Below, piece by piece: positions 15,648 through 25,767 of a stretch of DNA of 28,432 bases. The notes beneath the pieces were generated by a model. That model was not told where the DNA came from. It worked only from the letters and a program-made list of their open reading frames with translations, and searched no databases. The translations under genes were made by a program, and so were the position numbers. Position 1 is the first letter of the stretch, and every line of letters begins with the position of its first letter. This DNA comes from CAYXDO01 sp964463485. GTDB lineage: Bacteria; Myxococcota; Kuafuiibacteriia; Kuafuiibacteriales; Kuafuiibacteriaceae. The DNA lies in assembly GCA_964463485.1 (NCBI GenBank), contig CAYXDO010000152.1:1-28432 (forward strand). Reading direction: 5' to 3'.

Positions 15648-16250
15648 TCAGAGCAACCAATCGACCGCGAGGGTCGTCGTGAGGACGGGCATCTCGGGTT
15701 CGAGCGCGGCCATGAATTCCAGGCGCAGCCACTCGTACCGCACACCTCCCCCGAGCTCGAAACCGATGAACGTATCTGCACACCCCGTCAGAGCAAACTC
15801 ATCGCAGAAGTCCGAAAAACCACCCACTGGTACGGCTACGTTGAGACTCGCTCCAGCCATCGGCATGAGTCCGACCGGACCGAGCCACAGTGTGTAGCCG
15901 GCGCGGAACCCTGGCCGAAGAACGGCATGATTTCCACCGAACCCAACCAGCAAAATCGGCTCGAGGCCCACGCCCTCGAAGCAGAGACCCTCGAACAGAA
16001 TGTGGCCCCCAAAAATCCACTGATCCGAATTGATACTCACCCCCACCCTCGGTCCAACCTGGACTCTGGTCCCCGAGGTGTCGTCCTTTGCTTCGTCCGC
16101 CGGATGCGGCGTGGCAAGGTCGGGCGCTTCGCCCGGCGCCTTGGGTGCTCCTGACTCGAGCGGACACGCTGACGCTTCCTCGGCCCAAATCACGACAACC
16201 GTCATGGCGACCGCGAGGCCGCAAGAGGCGCATCGATTCCGCTGCGTCAC
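15648..16250 (-). CDS. exported small protein, probably an outer-membrane beta-barrel
   Basis: This 200-residue protein starts at a GTG (16250) overlapping the metallophosphoesterase stop as GTGA. A signal peptide is likely (CGLAVAMTVVVIWAEEASA, cleavage near residue 28), followed by an acidic, Pro-rich linker of about 30 residues. The remainder has alternating strands rich in Gly and aromatics (VGPRVGVSIN, LRPGFRAGYTLWLG, FELGGGVRYEWLRLEF) and ends in LAVDWLL, suggestive of a small barrel. Four mid-protein Cys residues could form disulfides. No family is recognised. Confidence 0.7.
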   Translation of the reverse strand: MTQRNRCASCGLAVAMTVVVIWAEEASACPLESGAPKAPGEAPDLATPHPADEAKDDTSGTRVQVGPRVGVSINSDQWIFGGHILFEGLCFEGVGLEPILLVGFGGNHAVLRPGFRAGYTLWLGPVGLMPMAGASLNVAVPVGGFSDFCDEFALTGCADTFIGFELGGGVRYEWLRLEFMAALEPEMPVLTTTLAVDWLL

Positions 16251-17212
16251 GGCGGCGGCTCACGAGCCGGTATCAGTTCGAGGACAAACCGGTCGACGGG
16301 GTCAGCGAAGGGCCGTTCCAACGTCGGAACTGTGCGGACCTCCGCGACGATGGTGTCCTGCTCGCGAGCAAGCCACACGAAGTGAAACGGCCGTGCGCCC
16401 GATCCCGCGTCGAACGCGCAACGGACACCCGCAGGAGCTTCATCGCAGCCACGATACTCTACCCTTGGCCCACCTCCGCCCCCGGAGACTACAAAGGTCT
16501 TGCCGCCCGCCTCGAAACGCTCGTAGCCGTGCGCATGTCCGCTGAAAACCGCCAGTACTTTCGATGACCGAAACAAACTCGGAACGAGCTCCGCCCGCGC
16601 CCGCCGGTGGCCGGCGTGACCCCTCGCAAGCGTGAATGGTGGGTGATGCAAAAATATCATCACGCCGCGAACGGTCGGATCGTCGTCCGCTGCCGCCAAG
16701 CTCGCCTCCAACCACGTCCGCTGACGATCCCACGACTCCTTGGTCAAGTTCGAGTCCAAGAACAAAAGGTCCAGGTCGCCGGCTCGAGCTCCATAATGAC
16801 GATCGGCCGAGAGCTCCGGAAACCGCTTCCTCATCTGGGTGAGCGAAGGCGCTCCCCACGTGTCATGATTGCCTACGACGGCAAAGGCCTTCGCGCCCGA
16901 TGCGCGGATCGGCTCCACCCAAGCATCGAACCGTTGCCACTCCTTGGGCGACGAGCCGTAACTGACGAGGTCCCCGAGGTGGATGAAGGTCCTAGGCGCG
17001 GCCGCGGCGATCGCAGCCGACAGCAGGTCGCGAGACTCGTCGTTTTGCGCGCGGCGAACGAGACGCTCGACCCAAAGCGTCCGCTGCGTGTCGCCGACGA
17101 TCGCCATCGGAAAATGAGCGTCGGTGGTGGCGTGGGAAGCGGTCACGGATCCGGTCGTCGCCGTCGCTGCCCATAATAGCCGAATCCACGGACCCGCGAG
17201 CGCAGAGGGCAT
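16247..17212 (-). CDS. calcineurin-like metallophosphoesterase, exported
   Basis: This 321-residue protein is a binuclear-metal phosphoesterase. The metal and phosphate ligands are visible in order: IVGDTQRT (D, with Gln where many members have His), IHLGDLVSYG, VVGNHDTWG, FLHHPPF and FSGHAHGYER. The first 30 residues contain a hydrophobic stretch and a plausible signal cleavage after SHA. The arrangement resembles exported purple-acid-phosphatase-like and 3',5'-nucleotidase-like proteins; the substrate is not deducible. It is the first gene of a minus-strand operon and lies divergent from the HAD lipoprotein gene across a 210-base gap. Confidence 0.9.
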   Translation of the reverse strand: MPSALAGPWIRLLWAATATTGSVTASHATTDAHFPMAIVGDTQRTLWVERLVRRAQNDESRDLLSAAIAAAAPRTFIHLGDLVSYGSSPKEWQRFDAWVEPIRASGAKAFAVVGNHDTWGAPSLTQMRKRFPELSADRHYGARAGDLDLLFLDSNLTKESWDRQRTWLEASLAAADDDPTVRGVMIFLHHPPFTLARGHAGHRRARAELVPSLFRSSKVLAVFSGHAHGYERFEAGGKTFVVSGGGGGPRVEYRGCDEAPAGVRCAFDAGSGARPFHFVWLAREQDTIVAEVRTVPTLERPFADPVDRFVLELIPAREPPP

Positions 17213-17263
17213 CCCGTCATTCTAGCTCGTTGGAAATGCTCAGACACTCGAAAGAGGCGTGGT

Positions 17264-17331
17264 CGACGAAATGACCATCCCTCCGAAGAACTGACTACGC
17301 CGATCGGTCGACGGCCGTGGTCATTTCGTCG
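17264..17331. promoter_or_regulatory. 14-base perfect inverted repeat in a divergent promoter region
   Basis: cgacgaaatgacca (17264-17277) and tggtcatttcgtcg (17318-17331) are exact reverse complements separated by 40 bases. They sit between the metallophosphoesterase start (17212, minus) and the HAD lipoprotein start (17423, plus), so one regulator could control both. A transcribed stem-loop is the alternative. Confidence 0.55.
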
Positions 17332-17408
17332 CACCGCGTCGGACTCGATTGCAACTCAGCCCACGATCCAGCATTGATGCGTGACCCTCGATTTCGAGGG
17401 ACTCAGCT

Positions 17409-17414
17409 GGAGGG
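17409..17414 (+). promoter_or_regulatory. ribosome-binding site of the HAD lipoprotein gene
   Basis: GGAGGG lies eight bases before the ATG at 17423 and fixes that start over an in-frame GTG at 17381, which would spoil the lipoprotein signal. Confidence 0.75.
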
Positions 17415-17422
17415 CACTACTG

Positions 17423-18874
<1,452 letters not shown>

Positions 18875-18894
18875 TCTCCTGGCCTCTCCTGGCC
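18875..18894. repeat. 10-base tandem duplication after the HAD lipoprotein stop
   Basis: tctcctggcc occurs twice in a row directly after the TGA. It lies in the 96-base gap between convergent genes; I see no clear terminator hairpin there. Confidence 0.6.
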
Positions 18895-18970
18895 GCGCCT
18901 CTGACTTGCCCACCCTTCTGTTCTGACTCATCGAATGCTCGCGTGGCCGTCGCGAATTCGACTACTCGGC

Positions 18971-20338
18971 TCATTCTTGCCGAATCATGCGCGCGCACGC
19001 GGCGAGCCCGTCGAGATTTCCTAGTTGCACGCTCCCGCGGGCGACGCGCGAGATCTTCGTCCTCGTGGCCGCATTTGGATGACGCTCGGCGGCACGAACG
19101 ATGTCTGCTGCGATTCGCTCGAGCGCGACCCGCTCGGGCGGGTCCGAAAGGCGAGCATCGGCGACAGCTTCCAGAATCCGATCGAGCTCCTCATTACTCA
19201 CCGGACGACCGATCGACCCACTTTCCGTGCCAGGCGGAGTCTGAAAGGGAGCGCCAACGAGGGCCCGCGTCGCCCCGAGCCCCAATACGACACCAAGTCC
19301 AAACGCCGACAGCGGCGCCAAGATCCGAGGAGCTCGGGGGACTCGCCTCGGGGTGTGCGGTTCAGGGACTGCGGCCGATGAGGTCCTCGACTCGGTCGTG
19401 ACCTCCTCACTTCCCTGCTCCGTCGAGCGGAGGCACTTCTCTACTGCACGACCGAGCTCGTCCGCGTCCTGAAATCGACGATCGGGATCGACTGAAGTCG
19501 CCTGGCTGATGATTGTATCAAAGGTCGCAGAAAGCTCCGGCCGGAAACTGCGCGCACGCGGGCGTGGACCTTCGAGGACTCGACTCGCTACTCGCGCGAA
19601 CGAGTTACTCTCGTCCTGTGGCACCGGGACGTGACACGGGGGATGAGTCTGTGGGCCCGCGACGGCCCAAGCCCGACGGCACGTCGCGAGCTCGAACAGC
19701 AACGCTCCGAGAGCGAACACGTCGCTCCTGGCTTCCGTCGATTCTCCGCGGGCCTGCTCCGGCGGCATATAAAACGGAGAACCTTTGGGACGTCCGAGTG
19801 TCGTCGCATCGGCCGCAGGCGTCTCGAGCCAACGTGCGATTCCGAAGTCGAGCACCTTCGTGTACCAGGCGCGACCGCGGAGCAGCACCATGATGTTCTG
19901 TGGCTTCAAATCACGGTGAACGACACCCAGAGAGTGTGCGTACCCGACCGCCTCGCAAATCGAGCCGAAGACTCGCGCGAGCACCGCCATGTCCGTCACC
20001 GCTCCCTCCCGACTCGTGCGAACGAGGATCCGGTCGAGGGGCTCTCCGTCGACGAGCTCGAGGACGAGATAGGTCAGGTCCGACTCGATCCGCGCCGCGA
20101 GGAGCTTCGCGATGCCTGGATGGTCGAGCTTCATCAAGATGTGCGCCTCGCGGTCGACCAACGCCCGGGCTGCTGGATGACGAGCGAAGCTCTGGTAGAA
20201 AATCTTGAGCGCGACCTTCTGAGTCGATCTTGCGTCGGAGGCCGCCCAAACAACCGCCGAGGCCCCTCTGCCAAGCGCCCTCTCGAGGATCCAACGACCG
20301 TCGATCAGCTCTCCAGGCCGGAAGTTATCGACGTTCAT
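18971..20338 (-). CDS. Ser/Thr protein kinase with one transmembrane segment
   Basis: This 455-residue Hanks-type kinase has LGRGASAVVW (22-31), VALKIF with K45, E64 in the alpha-C helix, VHRDLKPQN (140-148, catalytic D143), LDFGIAR (163-169) and GSPFYMPPEQ (186-195). The kinase domain ends near residue 302. A Ser/Thr/Pro-rich linker leads to one TM helix (about 340-362) and an extracytoplasmic helical tail of roughly 95 residues with no PASTA or WD repeat. It starts 23 bases after the FHA gene stop, so the two are probably one operon and may be functional partners. All catalytic residues are present. Confidence 0.94.
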   Translation of the reverse strand: MNVDNFRPGELIDGRWILERALGRGASAVVWAASDARSTQKVALKIFYQSFARHPAARALVDREAHILMKLDHPGIAKLLAARIESDLTYLVLELVDGEPLDRILVRTSREGAVTDMAVLARVFGSICEAVGYAHSLGVVHRDLKPQNIMVLLRGRAWYTKVLDFGIARWLETPAADATTLGRPKGSPFYMPPEQARGESTEARSDVFALGALLFELATCRRAWAVAGPQTHPPCHVPVPQDESNSFARVASRVLEGPRPRARSFRPELSATFDTIISQATSVDPDRRFQDADELGRAVEKCLRSTEQGSEEVTTESRTSSAAVPEPHTPRRVPRAPRILAPLSAFGLGVVLGLGATRALVGAPFQTPPGTESGSIGRPVSNEELDRILEAVADARLSDPPERVALERIAADIVRAAERHPNAATRTKISRVARGSVQLGNLDGLAACARMIRQE

Positions 20339-20361
20339 TCGCCCGAGCCAGATTCATCGAC

Positions 20362-21270
20362 TCACGCACCTTCGATGATTTGAAATCGGTCGGTTCCCAG
20401 GCGTCGGCGCGCTCGACCGACCTCGACGACCATGGACGCGTTACTCAGGCCCGCCGCGGCGAGCTGCCTGCGGGCGCGATGAATGGCCACGTTCAGCGCG
20501 TTTTCGTCGATCTTCAGCATCTGTTCGAGCTCTTGGCGATGACGCCAGCCACGCTCCTCGGTGGGCAGCGCCCGATCTTCGGCCCGCGCGCGAGCCAGCA
20601 CGAGCAGCAGGTACCCATGCTCCCGAGGCTCGAGCGCGATCTCGTGCCCCCTGTCGAGGATACTCACCCGGACGATCTCCTGATCCCGACTCACCCGAAA
20701 CCGCAAACTCACCGATGCGAAGGCGAGCTCGTGTCCCGAGTAGGGAGTACCTTCTGCAGCCACCGGCAGTTGGAGCCTGAAGGGCCGACCGCCGGCGGCC
20801 ACCACTTCTCCGTCGTGCGCGGCTCGAAGTCGACCGTCGGCTTCCTCCAGCGCCCACCCAAGCTCGGGGTGCGAGAAGATCGCGAGCTCGGGGACCTCTT
20901 CGCAGGGTAAGAGCAGAATGCCATCTCGCGCATCGACGAGCCCGCCGTGCGCCAGATCGGTCGCCACCAAGCTCGGGGGGTCGTCGGCGACCAACTCGAG
21001 CTCGGGCTCGGCGTTTCCGAATCCCAAACACGCCCCCGTCGACAATGGATAGGAGCTCCCAGGCGCGAGCCGACGCCCATCGAGGAACGTACCGTTGCGA
21101 CTTCCGAGATCTCGAAGCTCCCAACGAAGGCCTGACCACCAAAGCGTCGCGTGCTCGCCCGAAGCCAGCGGGGCAGAGAGCCGAAGCCCACACGACGTGG
21201 ATCGACCCATCAAGAGCCGCGCCGGCAACGGCCAGATTCGGCCGTCGTGTCTCGACCGCAAGGCTCCCAA
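20362..21270 (-). CDS. FHA domain protein with C-terminal winged-helix-like domain
   Basis: FHA domains bind phosphothreonine peptides. Near the N-terminus the fold shows LLMGRSTSCGLRL, SGEHATLWW and LRDLGSRNGTFLDGRRL, the canonical GR, S-x-x-H and N-G residues, although Ser is followed by Gly-Glu before His. The C-terminal 100 residues (EIALEPREHGYLLLVLARAR, then RQELEQMLKIDENALNVAIH and RRQLAAAG) look like an OmpR-type winged helix, so phospho-signals may steer DNA binding. The start is uncertain: a TTG at 21270 with GCGAGG six bases upstream gives 302 residues, while a TTG at 21315 adds 15. The kinase gene follows directly and could supply its phospho-ligand. Confidence 0.85.
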   Translation of the reverse strand: MGALRSRHDGRIWPLPARLLMGRSTSCGLRLSAPLASGEHATLWWSGLRWELRDLGSRNGTFLDGRRLAPGSSYPLSTGACLGFGNAEPELELVADDPPSLVATDLAHGGLVDARDGILLLPCEEVPELAIFSHPELGWALEEADGRLRAAHDGEVVAAGGRPFRLQLPVAAEGTPYSGHELAFASVSLRFRVSRDQEIVRVSILDRGHEIALEPREHGYLLLVLARARAEDRALPTEERGWRHRQELEQMLKIDENALNVAIHRARRQLAAAGLSNASMVVEVGRARRRLGTDRFQIIEGA

Positions 21271-21386
21271 TCGTGGCCTCGCACAGAGCGTCGACAGTCG
21301 CTCGCGCCTAGTCAATGCCGGAGTTTCGCTCGCTCCTACTGCAACCTCCTCTTGTCGCCGGGCTCCCCTTCTTCCACAGTCGTCGC

Positions 21387-24182
21387 GTGCTCCCACGGCG
21401 AGGTCTCGCGCTGGCCCTTCTCTTCGCCGCGTGCCAACCCACGATCGACGAATACGAACCCCGCACGGGCCTGATTCGAGGCACGCTCGTCTATCCTGCC
21501 GGCTCCGCTCGCGGGAACGCCATCATCCTCCTCTTCCGCGAAGACACACCGCCGCCCCCGGAAGGCTCCGGAAGCCCCATCAACTTCGTCGTGGTCGCAA
21601 AGCACACCCTCTTTGGCGACGCACCCCCAAATCAGCCCGCCGACTTCGTCGCGCCCTTCACCATCCCCACCGTCGCCGCGGGAACCTATCAAATCCGGGC
21701 GTTCCTCGACGCAGATGAGGACTTCGATCCGCTCCACGCGCTGCTCGCCCAACCCTCGGCGGGCGACGTCGCCGGTGGCTTCGTCGATCTGTCCACGGGG
21801 CGATTCGAATCGTTCACCGTCCTCAACGACCAGGTCGTCGAGGGCGCGATCGTCGTGACCCTCGGACGCGAGATTCCCGTCGAGCGCCCGGCGTTCGCGT
21901 GGAAATCGGAGGCACGCTTGACTGTCCCGTTCCGCAACCCAGCGCAGGGTGTACTCATCACTCACCCCATCGAGCGTAGCTTCGTTCGACACGATCCTAG
22001 CCGCTCCCATTTCTTGATTCAGCTCGTCGACGCGAACCAAGACGGAGCTCCGGACGATGCCAACGGCGATCACCTTCCGGACGTTTATCCTAGGGTCTTG
22101 CTACGGCGAGTTGCCGACGCGAGCCAACCCACAGTAATCGTCCCCGTCGTGACCAACCCTTTGCCCTTCCTCGACAGACTTCAGAAATCCGAGGCCGTCA
22201 CCACCGATGTCCTCGAGCTCATCATCCCTCCGGTGGCCGTGCAGCTCGCTGCAAATGGGTCGAGAACCATCCTTCCGTCCATCCCCGAAGGCCCTTACGA
22301 GACGATCGTGATTTCAGGAACCGGCCAAACGTGGCAGGTCCCAAACGACCTCGACTCGATCGACCCTGAGAGTGGACCAGATCCAACTCAATCCGAGCTC
22401 TTCGAGTTCGTGCAAGGGGACCCTCTGCCGACCGGCACCGTCTCCGGGGCGATCCGGCGCCGTTCCGATCTTTTGGGTGACGCCTTCGTCTTCGCCTTCG
22501 CGGCAGAGAGTCCTCCTCCGCCAGCAGGAACCGGGCGGCCCGTAGCCGCCACGACAATACCCGGCGCGAGCTTCAACGAGGGTGCGTCGACCTACGAGCT
22601 CCGCGGCCTCGCGGACGGACTCTATATCGTCTCCGGATTGTCGGACTCGGATGGAGACTTCTCTCTGCTCGCCTCGGTCTACCAGCAGCCGTCAGCCGGT
22701 GACCTCATAGGCACGGTACGTGGACCGGTCGACGTCCGAGGAAATGCGACCGCCGATCTCGAATTGGACACCCAGCTCCCGTTCGAACGTCCGGCGTTCG
22801 TCATCAGCTCGAGCAACACCCTCGCGAGAACGCTCGCGCCCCAGACCTTGGAGCTCACGGCCCGCGGGATGACTTCCTTTCCCGTAACCCTCGGCGCAGG
22901 GGACGCGGATCGGGATCATTTTACCGACACGCTGCCCCGCATTCTTCTGACTCTGATGAGCGACGGCGAGGCCCGCACGGCCGAGAACGTTCCTGGACCC
23001 ATCATCATCCCCGCGCTCGTCGATCCCCTCCCTTTCGTTCCTTCGCTCGCTTCGGGCACGCAACTCATGGCCGTAGACCGACTCCCAGTCATCGTGCCAC
23101 CGGTCGCCCTCGATCTCACCACGGGGTCGCTGCTGCGGCCACCTCCCGCCGGTCGTTACCGGGTCAACGTAATCACGACGTTCGGACAAACTTGGTCCAT
23201 CCCCAACTCAGACGACCTCGTCTTTGGGAGGGTGGGTACGGCGCTCGAGGATCCGACTCAGGCTGAGTTCGTGACGATCGAGGGCACCGCGATTCCCTCG
23301 GGCAGAATCGGCGGCGCGATCTCGTTCGCCAGCGAGCCTCCTGGTGACTACGACGTCGTCATCTTGGCGTTCTCCGTTTCTGAGCCTCCACCGCCCATAG
23401 GGAGGGGCAGACCGAAGGCGACGGCGATCGTACCCAAAGGTGCTTTTGCCTATGAGTTGTTGGGTCTGGCGACGGGCACCTACGTCGTGCGCGCGTTCGT
23501 CGACACGAACTCGGATTTTACGCCGTGGTTCGACGTCCTCAACCAGCCCGATCGCGGGGACTTGGTCGGCGGTCACGTCGACGCCACGGGCGAGCTCGCG
23601 CCAGTCTCGCTCGATGCCCTCGGCGCTCCAGTCGATGCACCCGTCTCGATCTCTGCTCAGGCGGTCCCGACCGATCGGCCGGTGTTCTCGTTCGTTGGCT
23701 CTCCAACGATTTCGAGATCGGACCCGGCGACCATCGTTCGGATCGCGTCGATGAGCTCGGATTCGGACGTGCTGCGGGCGGAGGGTGTATTTCCAATTCG
23801 GTGGCTAGACGTGGACGGAGATGGGTCGGCCGACGACGTGGACGGAGACGGTCGCGCCAACGTGACCCCGCTCGTCGTCGCGGAGCACGAGTATGGGTTG
23901 GCCTCCATGATCGGTTTCGTCGATCCCCGACAGTTTCCCGGCTTTCCTGCGCTCGACCCCACCGCGACCTCGAGCGTCGTGCTGCGGACCGGCATCGAAG
24001 TGAGCTTCGCGCCGCGGGCTCGCCTCGGCGATGGAACCGTCGGAGCAGCTCCGCTGGGAAAGTATCGCGTCACCGTCGTCAACGGGCTCGGCCAGACCTG
24101 GAGCGTGCCCAACGAGCTGCTGCGGGCCACTCCGGATCCGCTCGCGACATCCCAGTCAGTGAGCCTCGAGGTGGTCGAGTGA
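21387..24182 (+). CDS. large lipoprotein of three homologous modules
   Basis: The GTG at 21387 gives a 931-residue protein with a compact lipoprotein signal (LPRRGLALALLFAAC). An ATG at 21315 would add 24 residues. The body is three tandem modules of about 290-320 residues starting near 21466, 22431 and 23296. Each has a beta-rich first part with SPPPPxGxGRP or a close variant, a carboxypeptidase-regulatory-like strand with D-DF, and a QP-GD-GG turn. Each then has a FERPAF-like strand, an Asp-rich possible calcium loop (DANQDGAPDD, DADRDHFTD, DVDGDGSADD) and a closing GQTW-VPN motif. It is probably on the outer membrane. It overlaps the next gene as GTGA. No enzyme motif is seen, so a structural or binding role is likely. 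Confidence 0.85.
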   Translation: MLPRRGLALALLFAACQPTIDEYEPRTGLIRGTLVYPAGSARGNAIILLFREDTPPPPEGSGSPINFVVVAKHTLFGDAPPNQPADFVAPFTIPTVAAGTYQIRAFLDADEDFDPLHALLAQPSAGDVAGGFVDLSTGRFESFTVLNDQVVEGAIVVTLGREIPVERPAFAWKSEARLTVPFRNPAQGVLITHPIERSFVRHDPSRSHFLIQLVDANQDGAPDDANGDHLPDVYPRVLLRRVADASQPTVIVPVVTNPLPFLDRLQKSEAVTTDVLELIIPPVAVQLAANGSRTILPSIPEGPYETIVISGTGQTWQVPNDLDSIDPESGPDPTQSELFEFVQGDPLPTGTVSGAIRRRSDLLGDAFVFAFAAESPPPPAGTGRPVAATTIPGASFNEGASTYELRGLADGLYIVSGLSDSDGDFSLLASVYQQPSAGDLIGTVRGPVDVRGNATADLELDTQLPFERPAFVISSSNTLARTLAPQTLELTARGMTSFPVTLGAGDADRDHFTDTLPRILLTLMSDGEARTAENVPGPIIIPALVDPLPFVPSLASGTQLMAVDRLPVIVPPVALDLTTGSLLRPPPAGRYRVNVITTFGQTWSIPNSDDLVFGRVGTALEDPTQAEFVTIEGTAIPSGRIGGAISFASEPPGDYDVVILAFSVSEPPPPIGRGRPKATAIVPKGAFAYELLGLATGTYVVRAFVDTNSDFTPWFDVLNQPDRGDLVGGHVDATGELAPVSLDALGAPVDAPVSISAQAVPTDRPVFSFVGSPTISRSDPATIVRIASMSSDSDVLRAEGVFPIRWLDVDGDGSADDVDGDGRANVTPLVVAEHEYGLASMIGFVDPRQFPGFPALDPTATSSVVLRTGIEVSFAPRARLGDGTVGAAPLGKYRVTVVNGLGQTWSVPNELLRATPDPLATSQSVSLEVVE

Positions 24183-25699
24183 TCGGCTGGCTCGTGCTCC
24201 TCGCAACTCCGGACGCGGCCGCGGCCGCGGCCAGCCCATGCGCGAACATGGTCGTCGCGGAGGTCCTTCTAGGCATCGAGGGTGCGCTGCTGCACGACCG
24301 ATGGGGCGACGCCAAACCGGCGCTCGAGCGAGCGATCACGCGGGCCTCCGAGACTCCGGGCATTGACGAAGTGATGGGTTGGGGGATGCTGGTGATGGGC
24401 GACCGCTCGACCGCCAGGCGAATTCTCGGCCGCCATCCCGAAGCGGCCGTAGGCGCGGCGAAAGCCGAGCTGGGAGATCTGGGTGCACGAGGGCGCGCAC
24501 GAACGCGCTTGGTCGATGCCGCCAAGTCCGAGGCCACGCCGGGCGTGCTGTTCCTCGCCGCGCTGGCCTTTGCCGATGCCGGACAGATCGATCGCGCGCA
24601 CGAGCTGTTGACTCAGGCCATCGAAAAGTCTCCGAGCGCGCTCGACGAAGCGTTTGCTCCCGACGCGGTCGTTCAGCTCGCGCGGGCTGCACTGAGGCTG
24701 GCCGACGCGTGCGGCGAGCCTTCCGCGATCGGGCGCTTGGCGTGGAACCTCGTGGAGTCCGGCCGAATCAACGAAGCTCAACGACTCGCCGAGCTTGCCC
24801 TCAAAGACGGGAGCCGGTCGCTGCTACGACCCTCGATGCTGCGACTACTCATCAACACGGTCAACGCGTCGGACGCCCGTCGAGCGCTCGATCGCGTGGA
24901 TCGAGTGTTGGCGGCGGAACCTGCGGCCAAGGACGCGCTCGCCGCGCGTGTCGTCTTGTTGCTTCGCGCAGGACGACCGGAGGAGGCCCAACGCGCCCTC
25001 GAAAACGTCCCGCCGCTCGATGATTCGAACCTCGCCGCCTCGTTGGCGCTGGCCCGAGCTCGTCTTTCGATCCACTCGAAGAAGGGCACTGAGGAAGCGC
25101 TGGCGGCGGTCGAATCGGCGATTCGCGAAGATCCAAAGAACGACGAGGCGGTCGGGCTGTACTCTCGGCTCCTGGTGGCCACGGGCAAGGTCGACCGCGC
25201 GGCTGAGTTTGCCGTCTTACTCCTGAACCGAAAGCCCAGGGAAGTCGACCCATTCGCGTTGCTCGTCGAGATTCACGAGGCCAAGGGGCAGAAGGACCAG
25301 GCGAAGAGCAATCGACTCAGGTCCGCGGCCTTTCAGACGGAGAAGAAGAAGCTCGAACGAGTCGTGCTCGATCGGGAGGCCGTGTTTGCCGCCATTCGCG
25401 CAGCTGAGTCGGGAGTAGGGGTGGCCGGCCTCGAAGCGCTCCGGGGTGAGTATCCGGAGCTCTCGCTGCCGATCGATCTCGCCCTCGCCAAGTTGGCCGG
25501 CCCAGGCGCCCGTCGCGCTGCCCGAGAACGGGTGCTCTCCGCATGCTCGGGCAAGCTCATGAGCCTTCTCGAGCGGAAAGACTCCTGGGACTTCGTACGC
25601 CACGACGTGTCCCTCTACGGGCAGAGTGAGTCCGTGGACGCGCCGTTGACGGCCGCCGAACCAACCCGATGCACTGCGTCGAAGACCCTTCGAAAGTGA
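24179..25699 (+). CDS. TPR-repeat envelope protein
   Basis: The GTG at 24179 overlaps the lipoprotein stop as GTGA and yields 506 residues. The N-terminus (IGWLVLLATPDAAAAAASPC) is a weak signal peptide with an Ala-rich end. The rest is almost entirely helical with tetratricopeptide-like repeats, such as AALAFADAGQIDRAHELLTQ, GRINEAQRLAELAL, AGRPEEAQRALENV and RLLVATGKVDRAAEFAVLLL. TPRs mediate protein contacts, so this is a likely partner of the coupled lipoprotein. A longer upstream open frame is antisense-free but lies inside the lipoprotein gene in another frame and is not real. Confidence 0.85.
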   Translation: MIGWLVLLATPDAAAAAASPCANMVVAEVLLGIEGALLHDRWGDAKPALERAITRASETPGIDEVMGWGMLVMGDRSTARRILGRHPEAAVGAAKAELGDLGARGRARTRLVDAAKSEATPGVLFLAALAFADAGQIDRAHELLTQAIEKSPSALDEAFAPDAVVQLARAALRLADACGEPSAIGRLAWNLVESGRINEAQRLAELALKDGSRSLLRPSMLRLLINTVNASDARRALDRVDRVLAAEPAAKDALAARVVLLLRAGRPEEAQRALENVPPLDDSNLAASLALARARLSIHSKKGTEEALAAVESAIREDPKNDEAVGLYSRLLVATGKVDRAAEFAVLLLNRKPREVDPFALLVEIHEAKGQKDQAKSNRLRSAAFQTEKKKLERVVLDREAVFAAIRAAESGVGVAGLEALRGEYPELSLPIDLALAKLAGPGARRAARERVLSACSGKLMSLLERKDSWDFVRHDVSLYGQSESVDAPLTAAEPTRCTASKTLRK

Positions 25700-25767
25700 G
25701 CCCGTGCGACGCCACTCGGAGGCGAAACGGCGTTGGGGATCGGGTTCGATCCTGCTAGCATGGGTCG

